Assembly (NCBI RefSeq): GCF_949628215.1
Contig: NC_134288.1
Location: forward strand, 5,456,001 to 5,520,000
Length of the DNA stretch: 64,000 nucleotides
Reading direction: 5' to 3'
Source of the DNA: Phalacrocorax aristotelis
Taxonomy: Eukaryota > Chordata > Aves > Suliformes > Phalacrocoracidae
The notes beneath the pieces were generated by a model that saw only the letters and a list, made by a program, of their open reading frames with translations, ran no database searches and was not told the origin of the DNA. Position 1 is the stretch's first letter. Each line of letters starts with the position of its first letter. Made by a program: the position numbers and the translations under genes. Below are positions 30,181-44,279 of the stretch, in pieces.

Positions 30181-33100
30181 ACCAGAGAAATAAGCAGTCC
30201 ATGTAAGGTCAACTTTACTTTCTTCCAAAATTCACCTTAGATGCTGACAGCTTTAATATGCCTAAAATTCTGGCTCCTTTGGGCTCCCAAATATTTTAAT
30301 TTGGCAACCAGAAGGCAATAAGTCACTTGGAAGGTGGCCACTGATGTTTCAGCCTTGGCTGAAACAGGGCTGGGCTTTCACCCCCGCCCGCAGCAGCTGT
30401 ACCACAGCCCACACTTCTATTGCTGCGCTCCTCACAAAGAAGGGTCTTATGGCTTTTTAAAGAAGCTTGGAGCTGTTCTGTAACAGTATGTGGGGACTGA
30501 TTAGCAAAATATTTCTTTTATGAATATATTAGTTAGGGATGCCTAGAAAGAGTAGGCAGAAAGAAAACAGCCGTGTCTGTTGAGATACAGCTCTGTTGAG
30601 CCATAGCTCAGAGAACATGAGACTTAGGCAACGTTGTTGGACTTGCAGTTTTCCTCCTTGGTTATAAATCTAAGCTACATTCAGGAAATCTGGAGGGATC
30701 AGGCAGAGGAACCACTACCTTCGTGATCAGATATGGGACCAGAAAACAGAGTATGCAGCATCTCTGCAGAGACAAGAAAAACACACCATGTTGTAGAGGC
30801 GAGGTCTGCCTATATCACCATGAATTAAAACCAACTACAATAAATTTCATAGAAGATGACCATCACTATAAAAACCTTTGTCATATTTAAGCACCGTTCC
30901 TGCTGATAAACTGAGCAATGCTTTTGTTTACGCATGGTTTCCCTCCGCGTGTCACTGGACACAGCCCTGCAGGCTCAGTGCTTCACTTGGGTCTGCCAGA
31001 TGGTCTATACGGATGGTCCTACATTGCACTTCTAGTGCAATTTATTGTGCTGCAACTTAATTTTCATATGAAATCCCATATAAAGTAAGGCTTCTCAGGA
31101 CCAGCAAAGTCTGTTACGTTATTCAGTTACAGGTTCCTCCTCCGTCCATTAGCACACCCAAGCGGACCTGCCACCTAAGGTGCTTGCAGCAATATTCCTT
31201 CAAGTTACATTTGTATAAATTTCAGTGCAGGTGAATGTACGTAATGGAAGTTAAAATATCTCAGTTCCCTGACGAAGCAGAGGCAATCAGCCAGCACTCA
31301 CGGCCGTATCACGAGTCAACTCTGCGCTCTGTATACACACCTGAGAAACACAAGTCTTGTTCATGTGCAGTGGCATAAATCTAAAAAGGCATCTAATAAT
31401 TGCCCGTTCCCACTCACCAGATACTAGATGCAGAGACACAAACCACTTCGTCCTGGTATAAGTCAGTAAAAGTGTACAGAGCCACCTGTTTTTTGGGAGC
31501 CCGAAGTTGGGTGGGTTATGGGTATCTTGTTACCAGGGTGTGTTAGATCAGGTTTACACAGGTTGACTATAATCCATCACTCCTTGCAGCAAACAAGGAT
31601 AGTGAGGTTATGCTGTCATTATTCTTTGCCTATGAAAACCCAGAACCTAACAAGCAATGTAACAGCTCAGGTTAGATACCCCTGCCTCAGGCTAGGAGTC
31701 AAATCTTTTCTTGACTAAGAGAGCCTTGCAATTTAACCTTTGCCTGATCTCATACATGACTGGCTCTTAAAAATTACAGCAGAAGAGTTGTGAAAAAAGG
31801 AAGGGAGAGATATTGTACGTTTGACCTTGTTTGCTCACATTAAATGACAAGACAGACGGGTGGAGGCTGGGGTCTAGCACCGCCAGGCTAAACCTCACCA
31901 TGGGCACACTCTGGTTTTCATTAGCCACAAAGGCACCTTGGAAAATTCATAGGAACCAGTCATACAAGGCCCATAAAACAAAGCAGATGCCATTGCTTCA
32001 TCCTCACTATGGAGCTAAGCATCACCCATCCGCAGGTCTTTGACCACGCTGGACCAGCGCTGCATTGCCCACCAGTGTCTGGAGCCCTTATGGCCCAACA
32101 CCACAGGCTGTACCTTCTGACTTCAAATCATTTTTTTCCTCCCTTAAAGACAGTAAAAGTTGCACAGAACTTAGAGCTGGAGGTTTACCATGCACATATT
32201 ACCTGATTTTTCAATAAAATCACAGAAACACCAAACACATGCTTAGTTTCATCAGCCAAACTCTCCCTAGACACCTCCAGTCCCCAGGACCCCAAGTCCT
32301 CTTCTGCCCCCACGCTCCTGCAGAGACACTTGTAATTCCTGCCACATTTTGGCACAGTGATGACAACTGTGACATTAATGTCCCAGGCAAAGGCAGCCGG
32401 AAGCAGCAGGAACACTGAAAGAAAAGCTGGGGTTTGTTTGTTTGTTTGTTTTTTAACTAAATAATCTAAGGACCATCAGGGTCAGCAGAAGCGTGAAAGG
32501 ATGCTCTTAGCACAGATTAGACACTCCAGTTCAAAATACCTGTGCGGGTGATGGACAAGATTACAATTTGGTCTATCCTCCTGCAGAAGATGTAGTTCTT
32601 GCTACAGTATCTTTACTCTTGTCCTTTGCTGAGGAATCACAGTTTGTCATACCAGACCCTTGGCACCCCCAGAGGTGCTGACTGAGCTCTGTGGGACACC
32701 CACACCCCAGAACCAGGTCACCAAGTAAGCCCTTGGCACTAATGGGGAGAGTGACCCAGAGGTGACACCAAACAGCCAGCCACCAGCCTGGAGCTCCAAA
32801 GGAAAAGGATTTGCAGCACATCCCCTAAAGCAGTGACAAAGCCAGGGTGGAAGTAGTGCTACACCACCCAGCACCGTGGTGCAAACGCTGGTGTTACTGG
32901 TGCCAGAGGGAGAGCTGCCCTTAATGTTTGAAGACTGAATGGATAACTGTGTGTTCCTTAACTCCAAATTTAAGTAGCTCTGTGCTTAAACATAAGCTTC
33001 AGATAAATGTCAACGTAGCAACTTGATGAGCATACTAAATTGTGCTTCAATTTTTAAGCTTAGGAAAATTACAGACAGTAAAGGATGTTCCCCCCACTCA

Positions 33101-34559
33101 ATAGATGAGAAAGAAAGAAAGAAGAGGGGACAGAACAGATAGTGTTGATGTTTCTGGGAGATCTGTGGGCTCAAGGTTGATTAGCAGTTGACAGTGTCCT
33201 TTCTGTGTCAGGAGAAGATAAGCCAGGAGCAGAACACTGCAGGCAGCTGATAGCAACAATTCCCAGATCAAGGCTCATGGGGGCTGAGGATGCAGAGCAG
33301 GAAAGATTTCCCAGAGAAAATGACTTGTGATGCTGAATGGTTCTGAAATTTGTGAGAAGTGCCTTAAGCCTGCTAAATAAAAACCTGTCACTGAAATCTT
33401 CTTATCCCTATGGAAAACAATTTTATTTTAAACAGAAAGAAGTACCTCCCAAATTCAAGCCCAGATACATTTCAAATGTAATGAAGTTTGCCAAATAACA
33501 ACTCCTCAGCCATCACTTACAACCTTAACTACTTAAAAACATGCAAGTTTATTCCTGAAAACATCCTAAATCTAGCACTGCCCCCCCATACATTACCCTT
33601 TTCAATAAAGGGACACAGACCTCATTAAAACAAAAAAAAACCCATCAGTTTTAGAGCAAACCAGTCAGTCATGAACTGTCTGGAGGTTTACATGGGAGTG
33701 TAAGTGACTGTAAGGACCTATACATGTTTGATTTCTTTAGCCTCTTAAAAAAATGCATTAGTGTGAAGTTTGAAATTAAAATTAAGCAGTTCATTTGTAT
33801 ACCCACACTACTGTAGAGCAGGGCAGAGTATGTGCTGGTGGTTTCCAGATGACTGTGAAGAGGCCTCTATCACGTTTTGAGTTTCTTTCCAAGGGTGTTA
33901 TGTAGATGTTATTGTATTTTATTACAGGCCAGAAAGTTTAACCAAAGCTGATGTCCCTTTATATACACGCATACTCTCGCAAAAGGCTTATAGTATGCAC
34001 AGACCAAAACACACCAAAAGAATATTATTATCATATTCTTTACATGGTATCAGAGATGCTGAGAGGGTCAATGATGTGTTCAAGGTTGCAATGACGTTTA
34101 TAGTAAACCAAAATGAAGTCCAACCCTTGCAACTCACCAGCCTCATCCCACTCACTCACCGCACGCTCTCCTCCCCTTGCCCTGCTCACTGGTCCTGCTG
34201 GGGGAGGGTCTTGTGGGTCTGAGCTCTGCCAGAGTAGGTTTCTTCCCCTTCCTTTGACTTGGTATTTCTGAGTTTTTCAGGGAAAGCGACAATTCAGATA
34301 ATTCAAGTCGTAGCCCCACAGAGTGCCTTGGAGCAGAGGCACCAGCTCAGCACCACAGACTAGGGAGGCACAGGAAGGGGTCTGGTCAGCACCAGGGACG
34401 TAACTGCTCTCCTGCATGAAACGAGTTCATCTCCCATTCACCGCCAACAAAGGACCATCTCCTTGGTCATGCAGAGTCCTACAAAACCCTTAGCTGTCAA
34501 GGAAAATGAAGAAACAGGGAGCTTCCAAGCCTCGAGCAGGACCAGTTTCCCCCAGCCAG
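30181..34559. other. Intergenic, no gene seen
   Basis: AT-rich sequence without a recognisable exon, RNA gene or interspersed repeat. Confidence 0.55.
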
Positions 34560-34960
34560 CTGGGCAGCGCGAGGGCTCCGCATTTCAAACAGAGCACCAA
34601 GCTCATTTCTGTGTAATAGCTCTATAATTTAGATATCAAGCCCAGGCCAATGAGGGCTCAGCAGCCACAATCACTGCATTTTTAGCCATCCAACCTAGCA
34701 CAGAAACCCTCTGTAATCCCTTCTTCCTAGCACATTATCTTTAATCATAGGCATAATAGAGATTCAATTTGAGCCCTCAGCTGCATTTTCTTCCTTATTA
34801 TTCACAGTGCTGTATTTTCCTCAGCAATAAACAATTTTCCCCCATTCCATTTTGCATTGATCCGCCTCAAAGTTCAAAAGAGAGTCTTTTAATGTTTTTA
34901 TAGCTCTGCGTGGAAGATCCTGGCCAGTAATGAAGACAGAAACTCAGGGCTTTTACCCAG
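34560..34960. promoter_or_regulatory. Candidate conserved regulatory element
   Basis: A 400-bp stretch of complex AT-rich sequence almost without CpG and free of simple repeats. It has TCTTTAATCATAGG near 34738, several CAATTT/ATTATT cores and CAATGAGGGCT. This is the texture typical of vertebrate developmental enhancers. No alignment was possible. Confidence 0.3.
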
Positions 34961-37900
34961 AAAATTGAATTGCACAAAGCAACTGCCAGGAGAGCACGCA
35001 CTTTCTTTGTTCTCCTTTAGATAACATCCCTGGAAATTTGATGATTATTCGCAGCCAGTTTCATCCAAGAGCCCAAATCCCATCATCAAGGGTTGCTCCA
35101 GCATGTGTCCTGGCTGTTCAGTCTGATGCTCAGTCTATCCCACTCCCAGAGGAGACTCCACATCAATATTTTGTTACCAGAGGTCTGTGCTTCACCTCTT
35201 TCCTCTGGTACCTCTCCAGTACTTTCTGAACAAGCAACCTCTTTAAGCAACATCAGCAGTCTCAACTGTTTAGAAAGAAAGTTGCCAAAACATGAAATTA
35301 ATCCAGGCTGTGTAAATACACAGTTTCCCCCTAATTGACTCTTTAAATGCACCTGTGTCAATGCAGGCACCCCAGCAATGTATCAGCGTGCAAGACTGAA
35401 AGGTCTATTCTCCCCTAGAGGCATCCGGGCTAACATTTCATAATTACAATAATGTTTTCCTTTTCTGTTAATATTTTCATTCCAAAGGTCATTCACCACA
35501 CACACAAGCACACTCACAAAACAGGGGAAGGTGACGGAAGCTGCTTGATTCCCAGACTTGAGAATCACAGTCACTCCATTAACGATGCAAATCTACAGTT
35601 TTACTGCAAAGATATATCTATCGACAGCCAGTGCTACATATCTATATAGCCAGTGCTATATATATCTATCGACAACCTAGGAAAAGCTCTATTCTTTAGA
35701 TCTGCATGTGTATGAACATCCAGGCTACGGGAGCAGGTGTGAGACACTTCTGTACATGTATCTTTGGCTACTGAAGATATCTTTTCTGAAGCTGGGTGCT
35801 TGAGTTGGGCACCTGCATCCTACACTACGGCATCCAACCTTCAGTCACCGGCCTTGGGCAAGCAGCAGTCTTGCCCGGGAGGGTCACACAGATGAGCTCT
35901 CTTCTTCCCTGGGGAGCAGAAAGGGCCAGGCTACACAGCAGCCGTGTATCAGTACCAAAAGAGGGACCCCAAAGGTGACCGGGGTACCGAGCCTGTTCTA
36001 TTGCCCCACTGTGAACTGGGGGTCTCTGACAAGGGACTCTCAGTCCCAGGAAACCAGCCATTCCCTGAGCAGCATTTGGGTGAAGAGAATGTTGTTTACA
36101 CACGCAGGTCGGAAAGCCTTGGAAGAATGGTTAATTCACTTTCTGAAATATCTAAGGAACATGACATTTTCTCTTACTCTTTTCATATTAGCCTGAGAAG
36201 GTTTGTGCGCCCCGTCCTAGAGGGTGTCAGAAGCTTAATATTAATTAAATAGCAGATTTAAGGTTATTGTTCATAATCACAGCTGTGATCTGAATTATAG
36301 CTTGATGGTATTCCACTTTCGCCCGCTTGCTGCTTTTGATTGATTATTTGCATTTGCTGGTTTATAACGTGCATGTATTCCTTCTGAGGCATCTTTTTTG
36401 ATTCCAACTGCATTACATTCTCTGGTCAGATGATGGATTGGACTTTTGAGCATACCATAAACACCAACCCATTCTTGCCAGCATGATATGTATCTATATT
36501 CCATATTCACTCTTCAGTGTATCCTGTATTCAATCATCCTTATATTCATTTCTCCCTATGATATTATTATTAGCCTTGGGGAACTTGTTTTATAGGCTAT
36601 TTAGTTTGAATTAAGCATGTATGTCAGTCATTTCTTGCTTCTAAGAGAACACAGATGATAAATGGTGGGATTTATGCCTAGACTCGGCTTTGGACTAGTT
36701 TCCATCTTTACCTGTATCCGAGTATTATTGCTATTAGTAAAACAACTGCCAGATTCTTTGTCAAAACCTTCCGTGTACACATTTTTCACAGGATTTTTAG
36801 TAGATCCATTAGGCACAATTGAAAATTGCTTTTTCTTTCTACCAACTTTCTTGTTTAATCAGATATGGTCTCAAGAGAAAAGGGTCTTTTGCCATTTTTT
36901 CCTCCTGTAGGGCTCACTGCCACTTTCCAAAAATAAATTCAAGGATTGATCAAGGTATTGATTATATTTCAGCCAAGTTTCATCTGCATTTTAAGCTGTC
37001 TATACATTAAGACTTATTGAAGTTTTAATTAATTTTTTTTCATTAATACACTTGTTCAACCTATAGAAACAAGTGAAAGTGCAGGCACTTACTCTGGATA
37101 ATGAGATCAAATTAGTGTAGTGTTAGTGTAAACTGATATGCACCATCAAATAATCACATGTGCAAGTTATAATCAAATATTCAGGCATAGAATCAGAGGG
37201 TCCCCCGCACTCCTCTTGGTGCAGCTTTGCTAGTTTTCAATGCTCTATACCCTTCCCACAAGTTTTGTAGCAAAGCACACCTCAGGTGACACCATGCTCA
37301 AATTGTTCCCCATCATCCCTGTGCTTTTGCCTCCCACAAATGACTCATAGAAATGTCTCTGGGGATTTCTTGAGTAGCTGGCATCCTTTGTGACATAGGG
37401 GAGCGTGCTATTGCCTGCTGCCCTGCACCCCCTTGGAGCAGGGAGTGAATCATCATTTCCTATTTTTGGCTTCAAGTCCAGAGATGCCTCTAACACTTCT
37501 GAGAACAATCACGTTGCAGATGCATAGCACGGGGAACATCGCGTCGCTGCTTTCCCCCTGGTTACTACACAAACTCAGTGACTTGACTTTACTGTGATTC
37601 ATATAAAGATTTTCAGGGTGCTATCCATGGTTTTTGGTGTTGTCTTGCTTCAAGTTTCCAACTCATACTAAAATCGCAACGATGCATTTACAACCCACCC
37701 ACTTTCTGGAGGCATTTTCTGTAACATGACAGCCCTTTGACTTAAGCAGCGCAAGCCGGCGCGGTTGTGTCACATACCGTCGGAGAAAACCACACATTAG
37801 TCAGCCACAGATCTCCAGGAATAGAAGTGAGCAGCCTAATGCACAGAAGCGGATTATGAAACTATTTTGTCACACCTGCACTGGAAGATTAAAAGCTGTC

Positions 37901-40739
37901 AAATCATTATCATCATGGAAATGGGTTCTCTAGCAAGGTGGAGATTGGAAACAGCTGGGACGCCACCACCAGGGCCAAACACTAAAAACTGGCAGGCTAT
38001 CTGCTTTCTCTATCATTTTTACATGCCATACATTCCAGCTACCTGACCAGAGATTAAGGCAGGGAAGCCTTAGATCAGATACAATTTTTCAGATAGATTT
38101 TGCCTCAGCCTCCAGTATGCAGTAGACAGGCTATTTGGGAAGGAAAAGCAGACAAAGAGGTCTTCTCCCTCCAAATCTGGTTAGAAAGCAAAGCACATGT
38201 GAGCCAAAACATGAAAAGAAAAACATCGGCACCCACAACCAGAAGCTATGCCTGAAAATATTACAGACAATTTAGATGACAGTTTTTGCTCTCTACAAGG
38301 CTGTAAGTAGCATATCTAAGCAAAATGAATCCCCACACGCTGGCAGAATGCCTTTAAGTCAAAGGAATACAAAAAGAAGCCAAGAAGCAGTCAGCAACGC
38401 ACGCTCCCGGTCACCTGATGTAACAGTGGGCATCCCTTCGTGGCATACTGCGATGCAGTCCTCAGACTGTGCTGGGGACTTAGCGAATGCCCCTGCAGCC
38501 AAATTCATCAAGCAATGACTCAGAAGCGGCTTCGAGAGCAGAGACATCCTTGCGGATAGGACTGCGGGAGGGCAAGGCATAACGCATTCTTTCTATTTAA
38601 TCCTTGCTAGCATAAGCAGTCTCTAGGACTCAATTTATTGAGGTGGCTTTAACAAAGTAAAATCCTTTAGCCACCAGAGAGGCAATATTTGTCCCTGTGT
38701 ATTGCATCTGCATCGCACTGTAGGTATTCACACGTGCACGTGCCCATCCCCGAGACGGTGCGGGCAGAGCAGGAGGAACCATGTGCACTGAGCAGGAGCT
38801 GTGGAGGGGATGTGAGTTCAAGATGAATTATGTGTCTGTCTCATTAGCCTGCCAGCTGTAGCACTCTGATGGCTGAGATTCTTGCCAAGAGTCCTGATTC
38901 ATTGGGTCATAGAGATCATGGGCTCTAGGACAGAGGGGAGGAAGAAGGAGGGGGCATGAAGATATTTTTATGCCTGACCTTTCTCAGAAGGTCAGGAGTT
39001 AGGGTTTTTTCATTAAAGATCCAGGTCTAGATGTCAGAAACAGCCTTACTGTCTTGTAAGTACAACCATACTGTAGCCTTACAATGCTACAGCACTGAGA
39101 GATAGCATTTTTAGGTACTCATGCCTGTAGGGTGATTACACACCAAGCGTCACAGGCGGATCACTGTCCAGTATAGAAAACATGATTTGCAATAATATAA
39201 AGTAATGAACAGGCAGTGATGGACCTAACTAGAATTTCTCATTAGCTCTTATGGACATATGTTTGGATTTGCTCATACCATTACCCACACAACCACTGCA
39301 GACAGTGCCAACCCGACCGCCACTGAAGCCCTTGTTTCAAATAAGAAACTCTGTATGTAAGTTCATCAGCAGGCAGAAGACCCTAAGATTCTGGTGCAGC
39401 TCTTTCTGCCAAGCTGGAGAAGGGGAAGGTTAGTGTGGGAAGCCTGTTCAGAAACAGTACACCTACCCCGGATCTGCAGCCTGCACTTGTGAGCTTTATT
39501 TAAAGTACAAAGATACATAAAACACCTCATGAATTCCTGGGGATTCACAGTGTGAGCTTCTAATAAGTGAGCACTCAGGAACATTATGAAAGAGTTAGGA
39601 CTGTTAAATAAACATTAATGCTGAGCACCTGCTTTATAAATTTACTGTTCAACCAAAATAAAAGCAGAGCCAGCTCACCAACCTGGCCAGCCACAACGAA
39701 ACCTCACGGGAGGGTTCAGAACGAATGGCAGGAACAACCTACCTGCTCAATTATTCACAGAAGTTATTCAACAGATGTGTCTCAAATATCAGTGAGACGG
39801 ATAACACTTTAACCAAGCTTAATATTTTGATTAGCAAAGAACAGTCCACAGCACTTCATCTCCACAGAGAAGGGGGTATATACCCTTCAACCAAGTTGGA
39901 ATCTGAAAGGAAACTTCACCAACAGAAGCCAGTTTCCCACCTCCTGTATATTAATGGCAATCTGGCTATTCCAACTTTTTGAAGCTTATTTACACTTCAA
40001 ACTGCTACCCTGAACATGATAGCAGCAGAAGAAAAGGCCTTTCTGAGCCGGAGAGCCAGAAGTTTCCCTAAGCGGAGCAGGACACAAAATGCAATCCAGC
40101 TTGGTTCTCTGGCATGCTCAGTGCTTCAAAGGGAGGTAATAAAACTTAAAAACACCAACATCCCTGCTTGAATATCCACAGAGGGAAGCAGGAGATAGGT
40201 GAATGTTGTTACACATTCCAGTTGACCTGCTTAGTGTCCCACGTGGTTTGTAAAAGGTTTTCAACAAATAGTATTAACTCACTTTGTTTCCTACAAGATA
40301 CTGATTTCCAATATTTTTAACAAGTCCTTTGAAACACACTGTGATGTGTGTATTTATTGCTTGAATAGGTCTGAGGTCACAGGTGCAAAAGACTGCCTGG
40401 GGCTACACGCCTCTCTCCACCACGAACTTGATTAAAGGGAAAAAGCAGACCGATACGCAGAAGAAATTTTACTGTTATAAGAAACAAAACTGCTTGGATG
40501 AGAGAGGAGCAGAATTTTCTCCCTTTTGCCATATACGTCTCCAAATGTTCACTTGCTGCCAATATTTCAGCAGGAAAATATTGATTATAAGAAGATTTGG
40601 TTTCTCAAATGAGCCTTTAGTTTGGCAGCCCTAAAAGCCACATTATTCTCTGCACTTCGGTGTGAACTTGCCTATGTTCTTTTCTTTGAAATGAGCTCTC
40701 TTCCACACAAAATCTGCCACACCACCTTACGTATTATTG
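34961..40739. other. Intergenic, no gene seen
   Basis: No supported gene. It includes a short tandem duplication near 35613-35677 and a small CpG cluster at about 37745-37790 in an otherwise CpG-poor setting. Confidence 0.55.
35613..35677 (+). repeat. Short tandem duplication (22-bp unit)
   Basis: TATATCTATCGACAGCC at 35613-35629 recurs with one change at 35661-35677. Between them AGCCAGTGCTA occurs at 35626-35636 and 35648-35658, 22 bp apart. Confidence 0.85.
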
Positions 40740-41060
40740 ACCCGTCACAGTTTGGAAACATAGCTTAAAATAAATGAGCCTGAATGCCATGGCTGTAGAG
40801 TTATTAAACTGCCTGGCATTGAGGAAATTGCTTTTCATAAACATCCTGAGCTCCTATGGTTTTTTCTTAAAGTGTTTAATACAGTGAGAGTCCAAGTTAA
40901 TCTGAATCAGTCTGCAAACTGAATTGCTAATGAGAAGGGAAGATGTATTATTGTTCAATATTGAAAGCCTGAAGTTAGATGACAAAGCAGAGAAAGGAGT
41001 TTTGCAATATACGAATAATATTCTTTCTACTTGCTGTCACTTGATGCACTAGCTAATCAG
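40740..41060. promoter_or_regulatory. Candidate regulatory element with a 12-bp palindrome
   Basis: Complex AT-rich block with TTCAATATTGAA at 40954-40965, a perfect palindrome directly preceded by TATTATTG. The pair resembles two SOX-type ATTGTT/ATTGAA half-sites. Other cores include GAATTGCTAATGAG near 40921. The call is visual. Confidence 0.3.
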
Positions 41061-44000
41061 TGAAAGAAAACGCCTCCATTTTCTCAGTAGATGAGACCAC
41101 ATAGAGGATGTTTATTTCAGGTTTCCTCCATCACAGATCCCAGCTCTCACTGCCAATACCAGTCCCCTTCTGCTGTTACCTGCACACCCTGGCAATACAG
41201 ATGTTAACAGCTGAACAAAAATTAAGAGTGTTTTCCACATTACTCTACAGAGCTGCAGAAGCACAATAAATAGCCCGTAGTCGTTAACCCCCTACGTAAT
41301 ATCTTCCCTTGGTAGCACTCTCTTAGGCACCCAGATGAGGGTGTACAAGGGCAGGAGTTCCAGTTCATGCAAGTTTGTTTGGAAAGCCAGATACATTGTC
41401 CAGATGAGCAGCACGTGGATAGCATGCTCTTCTGTACTGAGTCAGATGGAAGACGCCAGATCGAGACAGATTCATTAGGGATACCCAATATGATGTCTTA
41501 AGTAGCCCAGCTCTTTTTTCAGGCTGGACCTCCCTCTGCCCCACCACTGTTATTACACAATATATGCCAAACCTGAAGTTTGAAAAAGCTCTTTGTGCCT
41601 TTCCTGTATGAAACATTGCTGCAGAAGGACAGACAGACGGTGGGATACCCTGTCCTACCTGTACATTTGGCAATCCCACTCCTCGGTACTGGGACTTGCT
41701 TTTTATTTGTGCCGTGTAATCACGCTGTGCTTCAGAACAAGCCTGGACTGTCTCCATTTACCTAAATCCCACCATCTGGGACTCCAGACAAGAAGTGGAC
41801 TGGTGAATCTATTTCCTATCCATACATCCACCTCACATCCGATGCTCCTTAACAGCCTCACAAGTATGGCAGATTTGAGGGGGCTCTGAAGCCTGGCCTC
41901 TTCTCCAGCCTGACATGGAGATGCAGTAGCAGAACCACCCCCGCTTCTGCACTTTACTCTCTAAACGGGGCTCAGAGGGACGACAGTCACCCTCCTCACC
42001 TGTAATAACCAATGGGATACCAAGGAGGGCTCCCTGGAGATGCCTTTACATCAGGTCTGAAAGGAGCAATTAAATTTCCAGCCCTCATCCCATTCTCAGC
42101 CCCAGAAGAATGAAGGGATGAAAAACAGTAGCTGAAAACACAAACAAAACCTAGATTGTCCCAGCTTCATTTAACTTGTGAGTTTGTACATATATGATGC
42201 TAAAACGAGGCCAACACTGTCTGCCATCTCTTTATGAGATGTAAAACCTAAGTGAATCCTTCGTCAGTAATGAATTCCTGTTTGCAATGCCTTAAATTGA
42301 AGAAAATTAGTATTTCTTTTTCTTCTCGGAAAAGCCGCGCGGTACCCCAATCGGGGTTGCTATGCAACCACCTCCTGCACATGGCTGATAACACTCATGG
42401 CATTATTTCCCCGCCTGACTGCGCCGTCAGAACAAAGCCCAGCTAATGAAGCTTTCAAATGCTCTTGGCTCTGCCTTTGACGGTCAACACGGGTTTTCCT
42501 TGCATGTATGTGACAGTTACAGCAGCAACTCGACGTCCCCTCCAGCCGGGGATGTCTCCGGAGCTGGATGGAAGAAATGCCTGATGGAGAGCGATGGGCA
42601 GGATCGGAGAAGAGTAGCAAAATGCCCAAAAGATGCAACCACCCTCCAAAATGGAGAGCAGCCTCACACATCACGAAACAATTCAGCGATGATGAGGTGC
42701 TCTGAAACGTTGAGCCATCAGCGTTTCAGACCAAGACAGACATCCTCCGGTGCCCATTTACCCATCAGACATAATACTCTTATCATGCTGCAGCTGCTGC
42801 CTGCCTGTGGTTATGGGTACAGCAAGGATAAACCTCCCCACCGGCGTATGTGGAAAGGGATGGGACAAAGATGACTCTCCAGGTTAAGCAGTTCCAGTCC
42901 CTTGAAGCACTCACAGGTTTTTTTTTCTTTTTAAGAATCTGTTGAAATAAATTTTACCATGATTTCCTTACACAGCATGTGTAAGCATGCTAGACGAGTA
43001 GGCGCAGCAAGAACCACCCTGACTGGCAAGGAGCACCAGCTTTGCCCGTAGACCTTTTCATTCTCCGGTAAGAGCAATTAGCTGATTGCAGTCCCATTTT
43101 GTAACTGGGGCAGTCTCTCCCTCCATCACTGCCGGATCTGCACTTCATGGTGTCAACCACGGGGACAGCCCCACTTCTCAGAAAAGGCACTTAGTTGCGC
43201 TCCCCATTTTTGTGCTGATGGCCAGAGCTGGTTTCTTCTTCCATAGCAGATCTACCCTTTACCAGTTCATTTCACAGGACAGCAGAATACAGTGAAATGG
43301 AGAGCATCTCCTTGGCCCTCCAGTCTGTCTACTGTAATGGGATCACTTTAAATACACGTGCTGATGCCACACAATTTTGGAATGACAGAGCAGTGAGGAT
43401 GGGCTCACAACACACGCATTGTGAACTTGCCAGATTGCACAGACATGCCTCAAAAGCTTAGAGGGACAAATTCCTATAGCTGAATGCTTTCTAGGCAGCA
43501 CATGGCTGCAAGCATTGGTTTTCGTTAGGAAACTACCGTGAACTCAGGGCACAAATTGAAAGCCCAGTGACTATCCCCCACCCCATGCTATTTCAACACA
43601 CTCAGGACATGTTAGATGGAGCCTGAGAGATGCCAATGTAAGGCGGGTGCCTGTCCAGAAATCCAGGGCAAAACTGCAGCTACCGAACAGTTATTTAAAT
43701 TCCTTTCCCATGTGAGCAACTGCTAGCAGGTATCAATGATGCAGAAGAAGAGCTGGGGACAAGTTCTTCCCAAACCAGAGAGCTGGGAGAATTGTCCTGG
43801 GCCAGAAGCACATATACCCCCTGACAGCAAAGTGGCAGGAGGAGAAGCAGCTGGAGCTGGGGGAGATGGAGCAGGCAACATCTGCCAAACATAAGACAAC
43901 CTGAGGGATTACTCTTGCTCCCAAAGACATAACTTCTGCAAACAACCAGGTAAGAGTCACAAGAGAGCACAGCACCCAGGGAATCCAGCCCACCCCTGCT

Positions 44001-44279
44001 TGAGCTTTAGATTGTAACAAGACAACCCACCTGGCTATTCACCCGCCATGACTCTGCCTAGCTGGGCTGAGCTGAAGAAAGCACAGCATGAGTGCTTTTT
44101 GTTGGAGACAAAATTATCTAACAAGAGACAATTATGTGACATTACCATTAAAAGCAGTGTGTGGAAAAAAAAGCTTTAAGCCTGTGTATCCTGAGGTCTA
44201 CAAACCCTTTTCTCTACCTTTGTACTAAATAGGTCTCATTTAGCCCATTTGTTCTGTCCCAGCCAGGCAAAGTGAAAGT
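41061..44279. other. Intergenic with one CpG-rich regulatory-looking patch
   Basis: No supported gene. The patch at 42300-42480 is listed separately. The open frame of about 140 codons beginning near 42446 has no recognisable product. Confidence 0.55.
42300..42480. promoter_or_regulatory. Candidate regulatory element with an RFX-like X-box
   Basis: Within CpG-poor DNA this patch has GCCGCGCGGTACC and, at 42355-42369, GGTTGCTATGCAACC, a perfect 6+3+6 inverted repeat. It resembles the X-box bound by RFX factors (half-site RGYAAC). CAGCTAATGAAGC, a homeodomain-type core, follows at about 42440. Confidence 0.4.

Noticed and set aside
42446-42874. Open frame of 142 codons
   Set aside because: The peptide is unlike any family I know, and no exon signals or codon structure support it.
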